64,000 nt of DNA from Streptomyces pactum (GTDB lineage Bacteria > Actinomycetota > Actinomycetes > Streptomycetales > Streptomycetaceae), in NCBI RefSeq assembly GCF_016031615.1, contig NZ_JACYXC010000002.1, positions 124,001 to 188,000 of the forward strand. Direction: 5' to 3'. Both the position numbers and the translations under genes were made by a program. The notes beneath the pieces were generated by a model. It made no database searches. It was not told the DNA's origin and was given only the letters and a program-made list of their open reading frames with translations. Positions 1 to 8,189 of this stretch are shown here, piece after piece (the first letter of the stretch is position 1; every line of letters starts with the position of its first letter).

Positions 1-2
1 CG

Positions 3-113
3 GGTCCGCCACCGGGCCGGCCGGTTCCGGCACCGCCCGCTCCCCGGCCGTCCCGCCCCGCCGCCCCTGTCCCCGCCCGGAACCCGCACCGCCCGTACCC
101 CGAACTCCCGTAG
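3..113 (+). CDS. Possible 3' end of a proline-rich upstream gene (partial, speculative)
   Basis: A reading frame open from the window edge ends at a TAG 18 bases before the radical SAM gene. The 36 residues visible are about 40 percent proline with Ala, Arg and Gly, and end in Pro-Glu-Leu-Pro. Most third positions are G or C, as expected for coding sequence here. Because radical SAM enzymes of this class usually follow their peptide substrate gene, this could be the C-terminus of the precursor, but an open frame this short is also expected by chance in such GC-rich DNA. The start lies outside the window. Confidence 0.2.
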   Translation, partial: GPPPGRPVPAPPAPRPSRPAAPVPARNPHRPYPELP

Positions 114-131
114 CCTCGCCGAGGAGCAGCC

Positions 132-2093
132 ATGCGCGTCCTGCTGGTCAACATGCCCTGGTCTCCCATCGATCTGCCGTCCCTCGCGCTCGGCATCATC
201 AAACGCAGCGTGGACGAACGGGTGCCCGGCGCACACGCGGAGGTGCTCCACGCCAATGTGGACTTCACCGACTGGATCACCGCCCGCACCTCCTTCACCG
301 GCGCCGACTACGAGTACTACGCGCTCTCCTCGTACTTCCTCGGCTGCGGCGACTGGGTCTTCTCCTCCGCGCTCTACGACGACCCGGAGTGGCGGGTGGC
401 GGAGTTCACCTCCGCCATGGAGGGGAAGCTGAGCGCCTCGCGGCTGGAGAAGTCCCTCGAACTGCACCGGATGGTGCCGCAGTTCGTCCAGGAGACCGCC
501 GAGCGGATCGTCGCGGCCGCCCCGGACGTGGTCGGCTTCACCTCCACCTTCCAGCAGAACACCGCCGCACTGGCCGCGGCGCGCGCGGTCAAGCGCCTCG
601 CCCCGCACATCGTGACCGTCTTCGGCGGCGCCAACTGCGACGCCGAGCAGGGGGCCGCGGTGCACCGCAACTTCCCCTTCGTGGACCATGTGATCCGCGG
701 TGAGGGGGAGGCCGCCTTCCCTGCCCTGCTGACCGCGCTCGGCGAGGGCACCGCGCCCGACGACGTGCCCGGCCTGTGCCACCGCCGCCCGGACGGCACC
801 AGCGTCGCCAACCCGATGAGCACCCGCCCGCTGCCGCCCGCCGCCATCCTGCCGCCCGACTACACCGGCTACTTCGAGCGGCTCGCCACCTCCGCGGCAC
901 GCGCCTGGGTGGAGCCCAAGCTGGTGGTCGAGGGGGCCCGCGGCTGCTGGTGGGGGGAGAAGCACCACTGCACGTTCTGCGGCCTCAACGGGTCCTTCAT
1001 GGAGTTCCGCAGCAAGAGCCCGGACACCTTCTACGAGGAGATCACCGAACTCGCCCGGCGCCACCGGGTGCTCGACATGTACGTGGTGGACAACATCCTC
1101 GACATGGGGTACCTGACCACGGTGCTGCCCCGGATCATCGACAGCGGCCACGACCTGCGGATGCACATCGAGATCAAGGCCAACATGCGCCGGTCCCAGC
1201 TGCGCACCCTCGCCGAGGCCGGCCTGATCTACGTCCAGCCGGGCATCGAGAGCCTCAACAGCCGGGTGCTGAACCTCATGGACAAGGGGGTCAGCGGCTG
1301 CCAGAACGTGCGGATGCTCCGGGACGGCGCCGAGACCGGCCTCTCGGTGGCCTGGAACTACCTGCACGGCTTCCCCGGCGAGACCGAGGCCGACTACGAC
1401 CCGGTGATCGCGCAGATCCCCGCCCTGGAACACCTCAACCCGCCGGTGGACCAGTCGGCACGGATCGCCATCGAGCGCTTCAGCCCGTACTTCAACCGCC
1501 CCGAACTCGGTTTCTCCGGTCTCCGCCCGGAACTGCACTACCGCTTCACCTACGACCTGCCCGAGGAGGAGCTGTACGACCTGGCGTACGTCTTCGAGGC
1601 GCCCGACCGCGGCATCGGCCAGCGCACCGTGGACGCGCTCAACAAGGCGCTGGCGGCGTGGAAGAAGCACAGCACCGACAGCCGGCTGACCTACACCGAC
1701 CTGGGCGACCGCATCGTCCTGGTCAGCCGTCGGCGGTTGTTCGACTGGGGTGCCCGGGAACTCACCGACCCGCTGCACCTGGCGGCGTTCCGGCTGCTGG
1801 ACCAGCCGCACGCCCTCACCCCGCTCACCCGCAAGCTGCGGGCCCGGCTGCCCGGCCGCACCGTGGAGGAGCCGGAGGTCGCCGCGCTGCTGGAGGAGTG
1901 GCTGGGGCTCGGGCTGGTCTTCACCGACGGCGGCCAGTACGTGCACATCGCCCCGGCGGCGGTCAACGAGGACCTGCTGCGGCTGTACTTCATGCGCCAC
2001 ACGCACGCCGACCGGGCCCCGGCCGGCACCACCCCGGCCGGGGCACCGCCCGCCGGGGCGCCGCGCACCCCCGAACCGGCCGGCCACCCGTGA
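132..2093 (+). CDS. RiPP-maturation B12-binding radical SAM enzyme (C-methyltransferase type)
   Basis: A 653-residue enzyme predicted to modify a ribosomally made peptide, probably by radical C-methylation using cobalamin and S-adenosylmethionine. Residues 1 to about 220 form a B12-binding-like domain (N-terminal LLVNMPW, then GGANCD and IRGEGE). The radical SAM domain follows with cysteines 272, 280 and 283 (CX7CX2C, inside GCWWGEKHHCTFCGLNG), which bind the 4Fe-4S cluster; this CWWG...HCTFCGLNG signature is characteristic of the RiPP-maturation radical SAM protein 1 family. The last 30 residues are a low-complexity Ala/Pro tail. GAGGAG lies 8 bases before the ATG. The gene is followed by a DUF5825 gene, its usual partner in actinomycetes. 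The family is certain; the substrate and exact reaction are inference. Confidence 0.92.
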   Translation: MRVLLVNMPWSPIDLPSLALGIIKRSVDERVPGAHAEVLHANVDFTDWITARTSFTGADYEYYALSSYFLGCGDWVFSSALYDDPEWRVAEFTSAMEGKLSASRLEKSLELHRMVPQFVQETAERIVAAAPDVVGFTSTFQQNTAALAAARAVKRLAPHIVTVFGGANCDAEQGAAVHRNFPFVDHVIRGEGEAAFPALLTALGEGTAPDDVPGLCHRRPDGTSVANPMSTRPLPPAAILPPDYTGYFERLATSAARAWVEPKLVVEGARGCWWGEKHHCTFCGLNGSFMEFRSKSPDTFYEEITELARRHRVLDMYVVDNILDMGYLTTVLPRIIDSGHDLRMHIEIKANMRRSQLRTLAEAGLIYVQPGIESLNSRVLNLMDKGVSGCQNVRMLRDGAETGLSVAWNYLHGFPGETEADYDPVIAQIPALEHLNPPVDQSARIAIERFSPYFNRPELGFSGLRPELHYRFTYDLPEEELYDLAYVFEAPDRGIGQRTVDALNKALAAWKKHSTDSRLTYTDLGDRIVLVSRRRLFDWGARELTDPLHLAAFRLLDQPHALTPLTRKLRARLPGRTVEEPEVAALLEEWLGLGLVFTDGGQYVHIAPAAVNEDLLRLYFMRHTHADRAPAGTTPAGAPPAGAPRTPEPAGHP

Positions 2094-2174
2094 CCGGGGC
2101 CGCCCTCGCCCGGCCGGCGCCCCCCTCCGCGCCGGCGACCCGACGCCCAGCCACAGCCAAGGAGTGACCGACGG

Positions 2175-2870
2175 ATGAGCACGACGACCCTCCCATCGGC
2201 GGTGGACGCCGCCCCGCACCGGCCGCTGACGGTGCTCGCCTGGCGCGACTACGACCAGGACGCCTGCCGGCTGCCGGGCATGGACCTGGGCGGGATACCG
2301 CTGACCGGACCGGCCACCGAGGAGGCCGGGCGGCTGTGGGAGCTGGGCGCGCGCCGGGTGCGGCTGCCGGGGACGGTGGACCTGCGGCGGGCGGCGGACG
2401 ACCCGGACGCCGCCGCGGCGGCGGTGCGCGCGCTGTGCCTGGTGCGCGAACTGACCGCGCGGGCGGTCCTGGTGGAGTGGCACCTGGTCACGGCGGAGAC
2501 CGACGGTGAGCAGTGGCGGACGCTGAACCACCTGCAGCCGCCGCAGGACCTGGCCGGCCCCGAGGACCCGGCCGGGGCGCTGCGCGAGTGGCGGCACCAG
2601 CACTACCTGTGCAAGTGCCTGTGGCGGCAGGGGCCCGGGTTCCTCCAGATCCGCGACCGCCGCTGGGGCGACCTGCGCCGGTTCACCGTGGAGGAGGACG
2701 ACTACCGCGAGGCGATCGCGCTGATGGTCGAAGGGGTGCCGGCGTCCGCCGTGGACCCGCGCATCCTCGCCGACCTGCGGTCGGAGCGGCTGGTCGGGGA
2801 CGTCGGCGAGCTGGTGTGGTGGCTGCCGTACCGGGTGCGGCGGTGGATCCAGGAAGCCATGACGGTCTGA
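2175..2870 (+). CDS. DUF5825 family protein, partner of the RiPP radical SAM enzyme
   Basis: A 231-residue soluble protein without signal peptide or membrane segments, assigned from memory of the family to DUF5825, a group found beside RiPP radical SAM genes in Streptomyces. Visible hallmarks are an N-terminal LTVLAWRDYDQDACRLPGMD stretch, a central WHLVTAE segment, and a conserved-looking HQHYLCKCLWRQGPGFLQIRDRR block (residues about 143 to 165) with a CxC. Its function is unknown; a substrate-recognition or scaffold role for peptide modification is only inference. AAGGAG stands 11 bases before the ATG, and the gene follows the radical SAM gene by 81 bases, so the two are probably one operon. 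A hairpin terminator lies 16 bases after its stop. Confidence 0.75.
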   Translation: MSTTTLPSAVDAAPHRPLTVLAWRDYDQDACRLPGMDLGGIPLTGPATEEAGRLWELGARRVRLPGTVDLRRAADDPDAAAAAVRALCLVRELTARAVLVEWHLVTAETDGEQWRTLNHLQPPQDLAGPEDPAGALREWRHQHYLCKCLWRQGPGFLQIRDRRWGDLRRFTVEEDDYREAIALMVEGVPASAVDPRILADLRSERLVGDVGELVWWLPYRVRRWIQEAMTV

Positions 2871-2885
2871 CGGTCCGAGCCGGCC

Positions 2886-2912
2886 GGAGCCGGTCCCGTC
2901 CGGACCGGCTCC
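2886..2912 (+). terminator. Intrinsic-type terminator hairpin of the RiPP operon
   Basis: Perfect 11-base arms (GGAGCCGGTCC and GGACCGGCTCC) separated by a 5-base loop, starting 16 bases after the DUF5825 stop. There is no U-tract, which is usual in this group. The fic gene converges from the other side, so it may act on both strands. Confidence 0.75.
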
Positions 2913-3096
2913 GCGGCCCCGCCGCCCACCACCGCCGCCACACCGCACGCGGCGGCCACCCACGGTCACCCGCGTGAACAGCGCCTCGGTGCTCCGCACC
3001 TGGGCCGTGCCGGCTCCGGGTGCGGGGCTGGCGCGGCTCGGCGATCAGGTGGCCGGGCGCGCCGGATTGGTGGCCGGTGATCCTTGCCCGAGTGCT

Positions 3097-3705
3097 TCAG
3101 CCCCGGCGGCGGTGGAGCACCTCGATGAGAACGGCGAGGTCGGCGGCGCCGGCCGGGTCGTCCGCGTAGCGGGTGGTCTGGAGCGGTCCGACCTCGGGCA
3201 GGACGATGCCGTCCCGGGCCAGAAGATGGACTGCGGTCAGCAGCGCGGCGCGGGCATTGCCGTCGGTGAAGGGGTGGAAGAACGCCACATCGAGGTAGGC
3301 GCGGGCCGCGCGGGCCGCCGGCGGGAGGTCCGGGTCGGTCGTCTCGCGCAGGCAGGAGTCGAACGCGGCCCGTGTTCCGGGGGTCAGGCCGTAGCGCTCG
3401 CGGCCTGCCTTCGCGTAGGCGTCGCCCGTGCGGAACGGGGCCTGCGCCACGGCGAGGACTTCCCGCTGCCAGCGGGCGAGCACCGCGAAATCCAACGGGG
3501 TGCGGCGTACCGCGTCGTCCCGGGCCAGGGCGTACGCGCCGAGCAGGCGTTCGGCGCGCACCGGGTCGCGCCGGCGCACCGGCCCCTCACACCAGGCCCG
3601 GAAGCCGTCGCGGCCGGGCGGGACCCGCCGCAGGGCCGGCGCGCGCCGCCAATCGACCTCGCGGCGCACGCGCAGCCAGACCGAAAGGCTGTCAGGGGCG
3701 GTCAT
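3097..3705 (-). CDS. Fic/Doc family protein
   Basis: A 202-residue protein of the Fic family, enzymes that usually transfer AMP or another phosphate-containing group to a hydroxyl side chain of a target protein. The active-site motif is seen as FFHPFTDGNARAAL with catalytic His144 and Asn150. It departs from the canonical HxFx(D/E)GNGRxxR: the second glycine is Ala151 and the final arginine is missing, which resembles Doc-type kinases (HxFxDANKR) more than classic AMP transferases. No inhibitory (S/T)xxxE(G/N) helix was seen. The ATG lies inside the 3' end of the upstream gene, with a 14-base overlap, so translation is probably coupled. It may be a toxin whose neighbour acts as antidote, but that is not shown by the sequence. 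Confidence 0.85.
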   Translation of the reverse strand: MTAPDSLSVWLRVRREVDWRRAPALRRVPPGRDGFRAWCEGPVRRRDPVRAERLLGAYALARDDAVRRTPLDFAVLARWQREVLAVAQAPFRTGDAYAKAGRERYGLTPGTRAAFDSCLRETTDPDLPPAARAARAYLDVAFFHPFTDGNARAALLTAVHLLARDGIVLPEVGPLQTTRYADDPAGAADLAVLIEVLHRRRG

Positions 3706-4414
3706 GGAGGTCCTCCAGCGCCGCCCTCTCCCGGTGGTCCTGGTACGGGGCGTGGCCGGTGAGGCCGATGGCGAGGTCCTCGCCGACGGAGTCGATCAGC
3801 GTCCGTTCCGGGGTGACCCAGCTCTTGAACCGGCCACCGATCGCGCCGTCCACCGCTCGCGCGGCGTCGGCCCGGTCCATGCCGCTGCTGGTGAGGAACC
3901 AGCACAGGAGGATCGAGGCCTGGCCGTGCCAGCCGCCTTCCGCGCCCGAGTCCAGCGCGTGGGTCACCAGCCGGACGCAGGCCCGTTCCAGGTGCCAGCT
4001 GCGATCCTCGGGTGAGGCGTCCGGTGGCGGCGCCAGTTCGGCGAAGCGCCGGGCGGTCCGCTCCAGCCACTGCCGCCACTCCAGCAGTGCGGCGACGACG
4101 CGTGCCGCGGTCTCGTCGGGGGTCGTCACCGAGTTCGGCCCGCTGATCCAGGTGCCGATGGGCCCGCCGTCGCGGTAGCACCAGTTCCATCCCCAGGCCC
4201 AGGTGCCGTACCGCTCCCGGATGATCGCGTCCACCTGACGCTCACACAGGTGTTCGCCCTGCCACCAGCCGGCCATGCCGGAGAGCACGGGTGGCACCCA
4301 CGCGCGGACCAGCGAGCCGAGGCGGGCTTCCTCGTCCTCGTCCCAGGCGAACGGGTGGCGGGCCGGGTCGATCTCCTCCCAGTTCCGCAGGCTCTCGTAG
4401 GTGATGGGGGGCAC
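3692..4414 (-). CDS. Protein of unknown function, overlapping fic
   Basis: I do not recognise this 240-residue soluble protein. It is rich in tryptophan (GWNWCYRDGG, WISGPNS, LEWRQWLERTARR) and acidic near the start, with no signal peptide or membrane segment. The GTG at 4414 has no ribosome binding site. The same frame stays open upstream to a CTG at 4456 that has GGAGGAG nine bases before it; the added residues read LTYNRDTLPFPDNR and look coding, so translation may start there, 14 codons earlier. Its stop overlaps the start of the Fic gene by 14 bases, so the pair is probably co-transcribed and might be functionally linked, for example as cognate regulator or immunity partner, which is inference. 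Confidence 0.7.
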   Translation of the reverse strand: MPPITYESLRNWEEIDPARHPFAWDEDEEARLGSLVRAWVPPVLSGMAGWWQGEHLCERQVDAIIRERYGTWAWGWNWCYRDGGPIGTWISGPNSVTTPDETAARVVAALLEWRQWLERTARRFAELAPPPDASPEDRSWHLERACVRLVTHALDSGAEGGWHGQASILLCWFLTSSGMDRADAARAVDGAIGGRFKSWVTPERTLIDSVGEDLAIGLTGHAPYQDHRERAALEDLHDRP

Positions 4415-4456
4415 GCGGTTGTCGGGGAAGGGCAGGGTGTCCCGGTTGTACGTCAG

Positions 4457-5159
4457 CGCTGGTCACTCCTCCTGTCCGAGGTGCTCGACCCACCAGTTTC
4501 GGCTCCGGTCGCCCCGTTCCGCGAAGGGTTTTTCCGGACCGCGCCCCGTACGGGCGTCCGTGCGCGCCCGACCGGTCCACCACCCGCGGCCCGGTCCACC
4601 ACCGCGGCCCGGCCGCTCGCCGCGGGAGACCCGGCGTCCGGCCCGGTCGCACTCTCCGTCGCCGCCCCGGGGCGTCCGGCCCGGCGGGCACCGTGCCCCG
4701 ATCGGCGCGTCGCGACCGGGCGCGCCCCGGGGCCACCCGCTCCGGTCACCGCGCTGCCGATCCGCCGGGCCCGCCCGGTCCGCGCGGTCCGCCCGGCCTG
4801 CCCGGTCCGCGTCGGCCGCCGCCGGCCCGTCCGGCCCGTGTCCGGCGGCGAGGTCCCGTCACGGCCGGACACCGGTGTGACGCAGCTCTCGACACGTAGA
4901 AGATGTTACGTACACCCACCCCTGATGGCGGTTTGGTGGCGTTATGCCGGTATTTTTTGTTTCGTCAGCATGAATGCGCCATGTCGCTGCAATTCTTGCC
5001 CTGTTTGCCGCATTGACCTTCGAAAGCGAGGCGTTGCGGGCACCTGGATCTTTGGATCTAATGTCCGTTATCCGGAGCGGTCACCCCGCGAACCACCGGA
5101 CGGACGAGGCCGCGCACCCCGTGTGCGAAGCGGCCTGAGCAATCTGGGAGCACAGCGAC
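4457..5159. other. Intergenic region with AT-rich promoter segment
   Basis: The left part (4457-4880) is ordinary very GC-rich DNA with no recognisable gene. Bases about 4890-5090 are strikingly AT-rich for this chromosome (TATTTTTTGTTTCG and similar). This part carries the likely promoter of the peptide importer and a 54-codon open frame at 4974-5138 (starting MRHVAAILALFAAL) whose reality is doubtful. Confidence 0.6.
5034..5062 (+). promoter_or_regulatory. Candidate sigma70-type promoter of the peptide ABC operon
   Basis: TTGCGG (5034-5039) and TCTAAT (5057-5062) are separated by 17 bases, about 100 bases upstream of the first permease gene. A direct repeat of GGATCT sits between and over the minus-10 element. 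This is a by-eye match in an AT-rich stretch. Confidence 0.4.
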
Positions 5160-6170
5160 ATGGCCGAACCACTGGCCACCGAACCACCGGCACCCGCGCC
5201 ACCGCGGCCGCCGGAGACCGAGGCACCGGCCGACCGCCGGTCCGGGCCGCTCGCCGTCGCCCTGCGGGCCTTCCGCCGGGACCGCGTCGGCATGATCGCA
5301 CTGGGCGTCGTCTGTCTCTTCGTGGTCCTGGCACTCGCCGCGCCCTGGCTCACCGCCCTCTACGGCAAGAATCCCACCGAGCACTACGGACAGAACCGTC
5401 CCGGCCTGCTCAGCCCCGAGGGGCTGCCGGTCCTGCCCAACGGCGGGATGTCCGCCGAGCACTGGTTCGGCATCGAACCGGGACTGGGCCGGGACGTCCT
5501 CGCCCAGCTGCTGTACGGCATCCGCACCTCGCTCCTGATCGCCCTCGCCTCCACGGCCGTCATCGCGGTCATCGGCGTGGTCGTCGGCGTCACCGTCGGG
5601 TACCTGAGCGGCGCGGTGGACCGGGCGTTCACCTTCGTGTGCAACGTCACCCTGGCCTTCCCCACCCTGCTGCTGCTCCTGGCGCTCGGACCGGTCATCC
5701 GGACCCGGTTCGTGGGACCGGCGGAGAACGAGCCCGCCTGGATGCAGTTCACCGTGCTGATCCTGGTGTTCTCCGCGTTCGGCTGGGTGCCGCTGGCGAT
5801 GGTGCTGCGCACCGCCGTCCGGTCGCTGCGGGAGCGGGAGTTCGTCGAGGCGGCGCGGGCGGCCGGCGCGGGCCGCCGGCACATCGTCCTCCGCGAGCTG
5901 CTGCCCAACGTCTGGGCGCCGGTGCTGGTGCACATCACCCTCGCGGTGCCCGCCATCGTCACCACCGAGGCGGCCCTGTCGTTCCTGGGCGTCGGCATCG
6001 ACGAGCCGATCCCCGACTGGGGCCGCATGATCTCCCGCGGCTCGGAGGTCTTCTACGACGACCCGACCTACATGTTCTTCCCCGGCGTGACGATCCTCGT
6101 CTTCGTCCTCGCCTTCAACCTGCTGGGCGACGCGGTCCGCGACGCGCTCGACCCGCGCGCCGGGCGCTGA
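5160..6170 (+). CDS. Peptide/nickel-type ABC transporter permease (DppC-like)
   Basis: A 336-residue inner-membrane subunit of a dipeptide/oligopeptide importer. After a 35-residue Pro/Ala-rich cytoplasmic extension there is the RRDRVGMIALGVV first membrane segment typical of OppC/DppC, an extracellular loop with FGIEPGLGRDVLAQLLYGIRTS (the usual GTDxLGRDxxSRxxYGxR region), further membrane segments, and the EAA loop EFVEAARAAGAGRRHIVLRELLPN that contacts the ATPase. It is the first gene of a four-gene operon, an unusual position because in most such operons the binding protein or DppB leads. The 238 bases that separate it from the binding protein gene hold three 26-base repeats. Confidence 0.92.
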   Translation: MAEPLATEPPAPAPPRPPETEAPADRRSGPLAVALRAFRRDRVGMIALGVVCLFVVLALAAPWLTALYGKNPTEHYGQNRPGLLSPEGLPVLPNGGMSAEHWFGIEPGLGRDVLAQLLYGIRTSLLIALASTAVIAVIGVVVGVTVGYLSGAVDRAFTFVCNVTLAFPTLLLLLALGPVIRTRFVGPAENEPAWMQFTVLILVFSAFGWVPLAMVLRTAVRSLREREFVEAARAAGAGRRHIVLRELLPNVWAPVLVHITLAVPAIVTTEAALSFLGVGIDEPIPDWGRMISRGSEVFYDDPTYMFFPGVTILVFVLAFNLLGDAVRDALDPRAGR

Positions 6171-6249
6171 CCGCGGGCGTCGCACACCGCGTCCGCCCGA
6201 CGCCCGCGCCGGGTGCCGCGCACAGGCTGCCCGGCGCTCGCCCGCGGAG

Positions 6250-6326
6250 CCGCGCGCCGGAAGCCCCACCCGGGGCCGCGCGCCGGAACACCCACCCGGG
6301 GCCGCGCGCGGAACACCCGACCCGGG
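6250..6326. repeat. Three imperfect 26-base tandem repeats
   Basis: Units start at 6250, 6276 and 6302 and share CCGCGCGC, GGAA and CACCCGGGG blocks. They lie between the first permease gene and the binding-protein gene. They are GC-rich and self-complementary in part, so they could lower read-through or stabilise mRNA, but nothing shows this. Confidence 0.6.
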
Positions 6327-6408
6327 CGCACCGCGGCACCCCGCCCCCTCCGGGGCACCCCGCACCACCTCGTACCACCCTCACCCATCCCTCGCATCGG
6401 AGTCCGTC

Positions 6409-8181
6409 ATGTCCGCATTCACCCCGCGCGCCGCAGCGTTGCCGGCCCTCGCCCTCACCACCGCACTGCTGCTGTGCTCCTGCTCGGCGGGCGCGGGGTC
6501 CGGCGACGGGGAACGGGACGCGAAGGGCACCTCCGGCAAGCGGCTCACCGCCACGCTCGGCACCGCGAAGGACAGCGCGGGACCGGCCCCCGAGGTGCCC
6601 GGCGCCCGGCGCGGCGGCACCGTCACCATCGCCAACCTCAACGACTACAGCCACCTGGACCCGCAGAAGATCTACGCCGGCGAGACCTACAGCACCTCGC
6701 TGCTGTGGGGCCGCCAGCTGACCCAGTACCAGGTGGTGGACGGCAAGCCCAAGCTCGTCGGCGACCTGGCCACCGACACCGGCACGTCCTCCGACGGCGG
6801 CCGCACCTGGACCTTCCGGCTCAAGGAAGGCATCGCCTGGGAGGACGGCAAGCCGATCACCTCCGAGCACGTCAAGTACGGCATCGAGCGAACCTTCGCC
6901 CCCGGGTTCGAGGCCGGCCCCACCTACTGGCCGGAGTGGCTCACCGGCTCCGAGGACCGCAGCACGGCGGTGAAGAAGTACGGCGGCCCGAAGGACGGCG
7001 ACCTCGACGCGATCGAGACCCCCGACGCCAGGACCATCGTCTTCCACTTCCCGCAGCCGCAGGCCGACGTCCCCTACATGGCCGCCCAGTCCTCCTCCTC
7101 CCCGGTGCGCGAGGACAAGGACACCGGCACCGGCTACGACGTCAAGCCGTTCGCCACCGGCCCGTACCGGATCGTCGAGCACAAGCAGAACCAGCGCATG
7201 GTCCTGGAGCGCAACCCGCACTGGAAGGCCGAGACCGACCCGATCCGCCACCAGTACCCGGAGCGCTTCGAGTTCACCTTCGGCAAGCAGACCCTCAACA
7301 CCGCGCAGGAGGTGTTCAACGGCCGCGGCGACGGACCCACCACGCTCAGCACCCGCAACGAGGTGCCGCCGGAGCTGTTCGCCGCCGCCGACCGCGACCC
7401 CGCCAAGCGGAAGCTGGTCGTCGCGGGCAGCCGGGGCGCCTACACCAACGACCTCTACATCAAGAACAGCCGGGTCACCGACCCCGAGGTCCGCAAGGCC
7501 ATCCACTACCTCTTCCCCCGCGAGCAGGCCCGACAGGTGCTCGGCGGGCCGCGCGTCGGCGACTTCGCCACCACCCTCTCCTCACCCGCCGTGGTGGGCT
7601 GGGAGCGGTACGACCTGTACCCGGTCGCACCGGCCGGTGACATCGCCAAGGCCAAGGAGCACCTCGCCAAGGCCCGGAAGAAGGTCACCAGGCTCACCTA
7701 CGCCTACTCCGCGGACAGCCCGCAGGACGACCGGCTCGCCCAGGTCCTCAGCGACGCCTTCGCCAAGGCCGGCATCACCCTCGTCGTCAAGCGCCTGGAC
7801 CCGGCGGCCTTCACCAACGAGGTCTTCCGCGGTCCCGCGCCCTACGACATGTGGCTGTCCACCAACTCCGTGGACTGGCCCACCCCCTCCACCCTGCTGC
7901 CCGACAGCTTCCACAGCGAACTCGACTCGCTGGCCAACTCCATCCGCTACACCAACCCCGCGGTGGACCGCGAACTGGAGCGCATCGCGAAGATCGGTGA
8001 CGCCCGGCGGAAGGCCGAGGAACTGATCGACCTGGAGAAGGTCGTGATGAAGGACGTCCCCGTGGTGCCCTTCCTGTACGCGAGCGTCGCCCAGTTCCGC
8101 GGCGAGGACATCGGCGGAGCCGCCATCCACCCGATCTACGGTGCCATCGCCGCCGCCGACCTCTACGTGAAGAAGTCCTGA
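6409..8181 (+). CDS. ABC transporter substrate-binding lipoprotein, peptide family 5
   Basis: A 590-residue extracellular binding protein for the peptide-type importer. The N-terminus is a lipoprotein signal (hydrophobic ALALTTALLLCS followed by Cys25 as probable lipid attachment site), then a Ser/Gly/Asp-rich tether. The mature part has the family 5 layout: RRGGTVTIANLNDYSHLDPQKIY near the start, WTFRLKEGIAWEDGKPITSEHVKYGIER (the family signature), and FATGPYRIVEHKQNQRMVLERNPHW. Length is normal for actinobacterial members. The ligand could be a peptide, nickel chelate or another small molecule and cannot be read from sequence. It lies 8 bases upstream of the second permease gene. Confidence 0.93.
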   Translation: MSAFTPRAAALPALALTTALLLCSCSAGAGSGDGERDAKGTSGKRLTATLGTAKDSAGPAPEVPGARRGGTVTIANLNDYSHLDPQKIYAGETYSTSLLWGRQLTQYQVVDGKPKLVGDLATDTGTSSDGGRTWTFRLKEGIAWEDGKPITSEHVKYGIERTFAPGFEAGPTYWPEWLTGSEDRSTAVKKYGGPKDGDLDAIETPDARTIVFHFPQPQADVPYMAAQSSSSPVREDKDTGTGYDVKPFATGPYRIVEHKQNQRMVLERNPHWKAETDPIRHQYPERFEFTFGKQTLNTAQEVFNGRGDGPTTLSTRNEVPPELFAAADRDPAKRKLVVAGSRGAYTNDLYIKNSRVTDPEVRKAIHYLFPREQARQVLGGPRVGDFATTLSSPAVVGWERYDLYPVAPAGDIAKAKEHLAKARKKVTRLTYAYSADSPQDDRLAQVLSDAFAKAGITLVVKRLDPAAFTNEVFRGPAPYDMWLSTNSVDWPTPSTLLPDSFHSELDSLANSIRYTNPAVDRELERIAKIGDARRKAEELIDLEKVVMKDVPVVPFLYASVAQFRGEDIGGAAIHPIYGAIAAADLYVKKS

Positions 8182-8189
8182 CCCGCACC

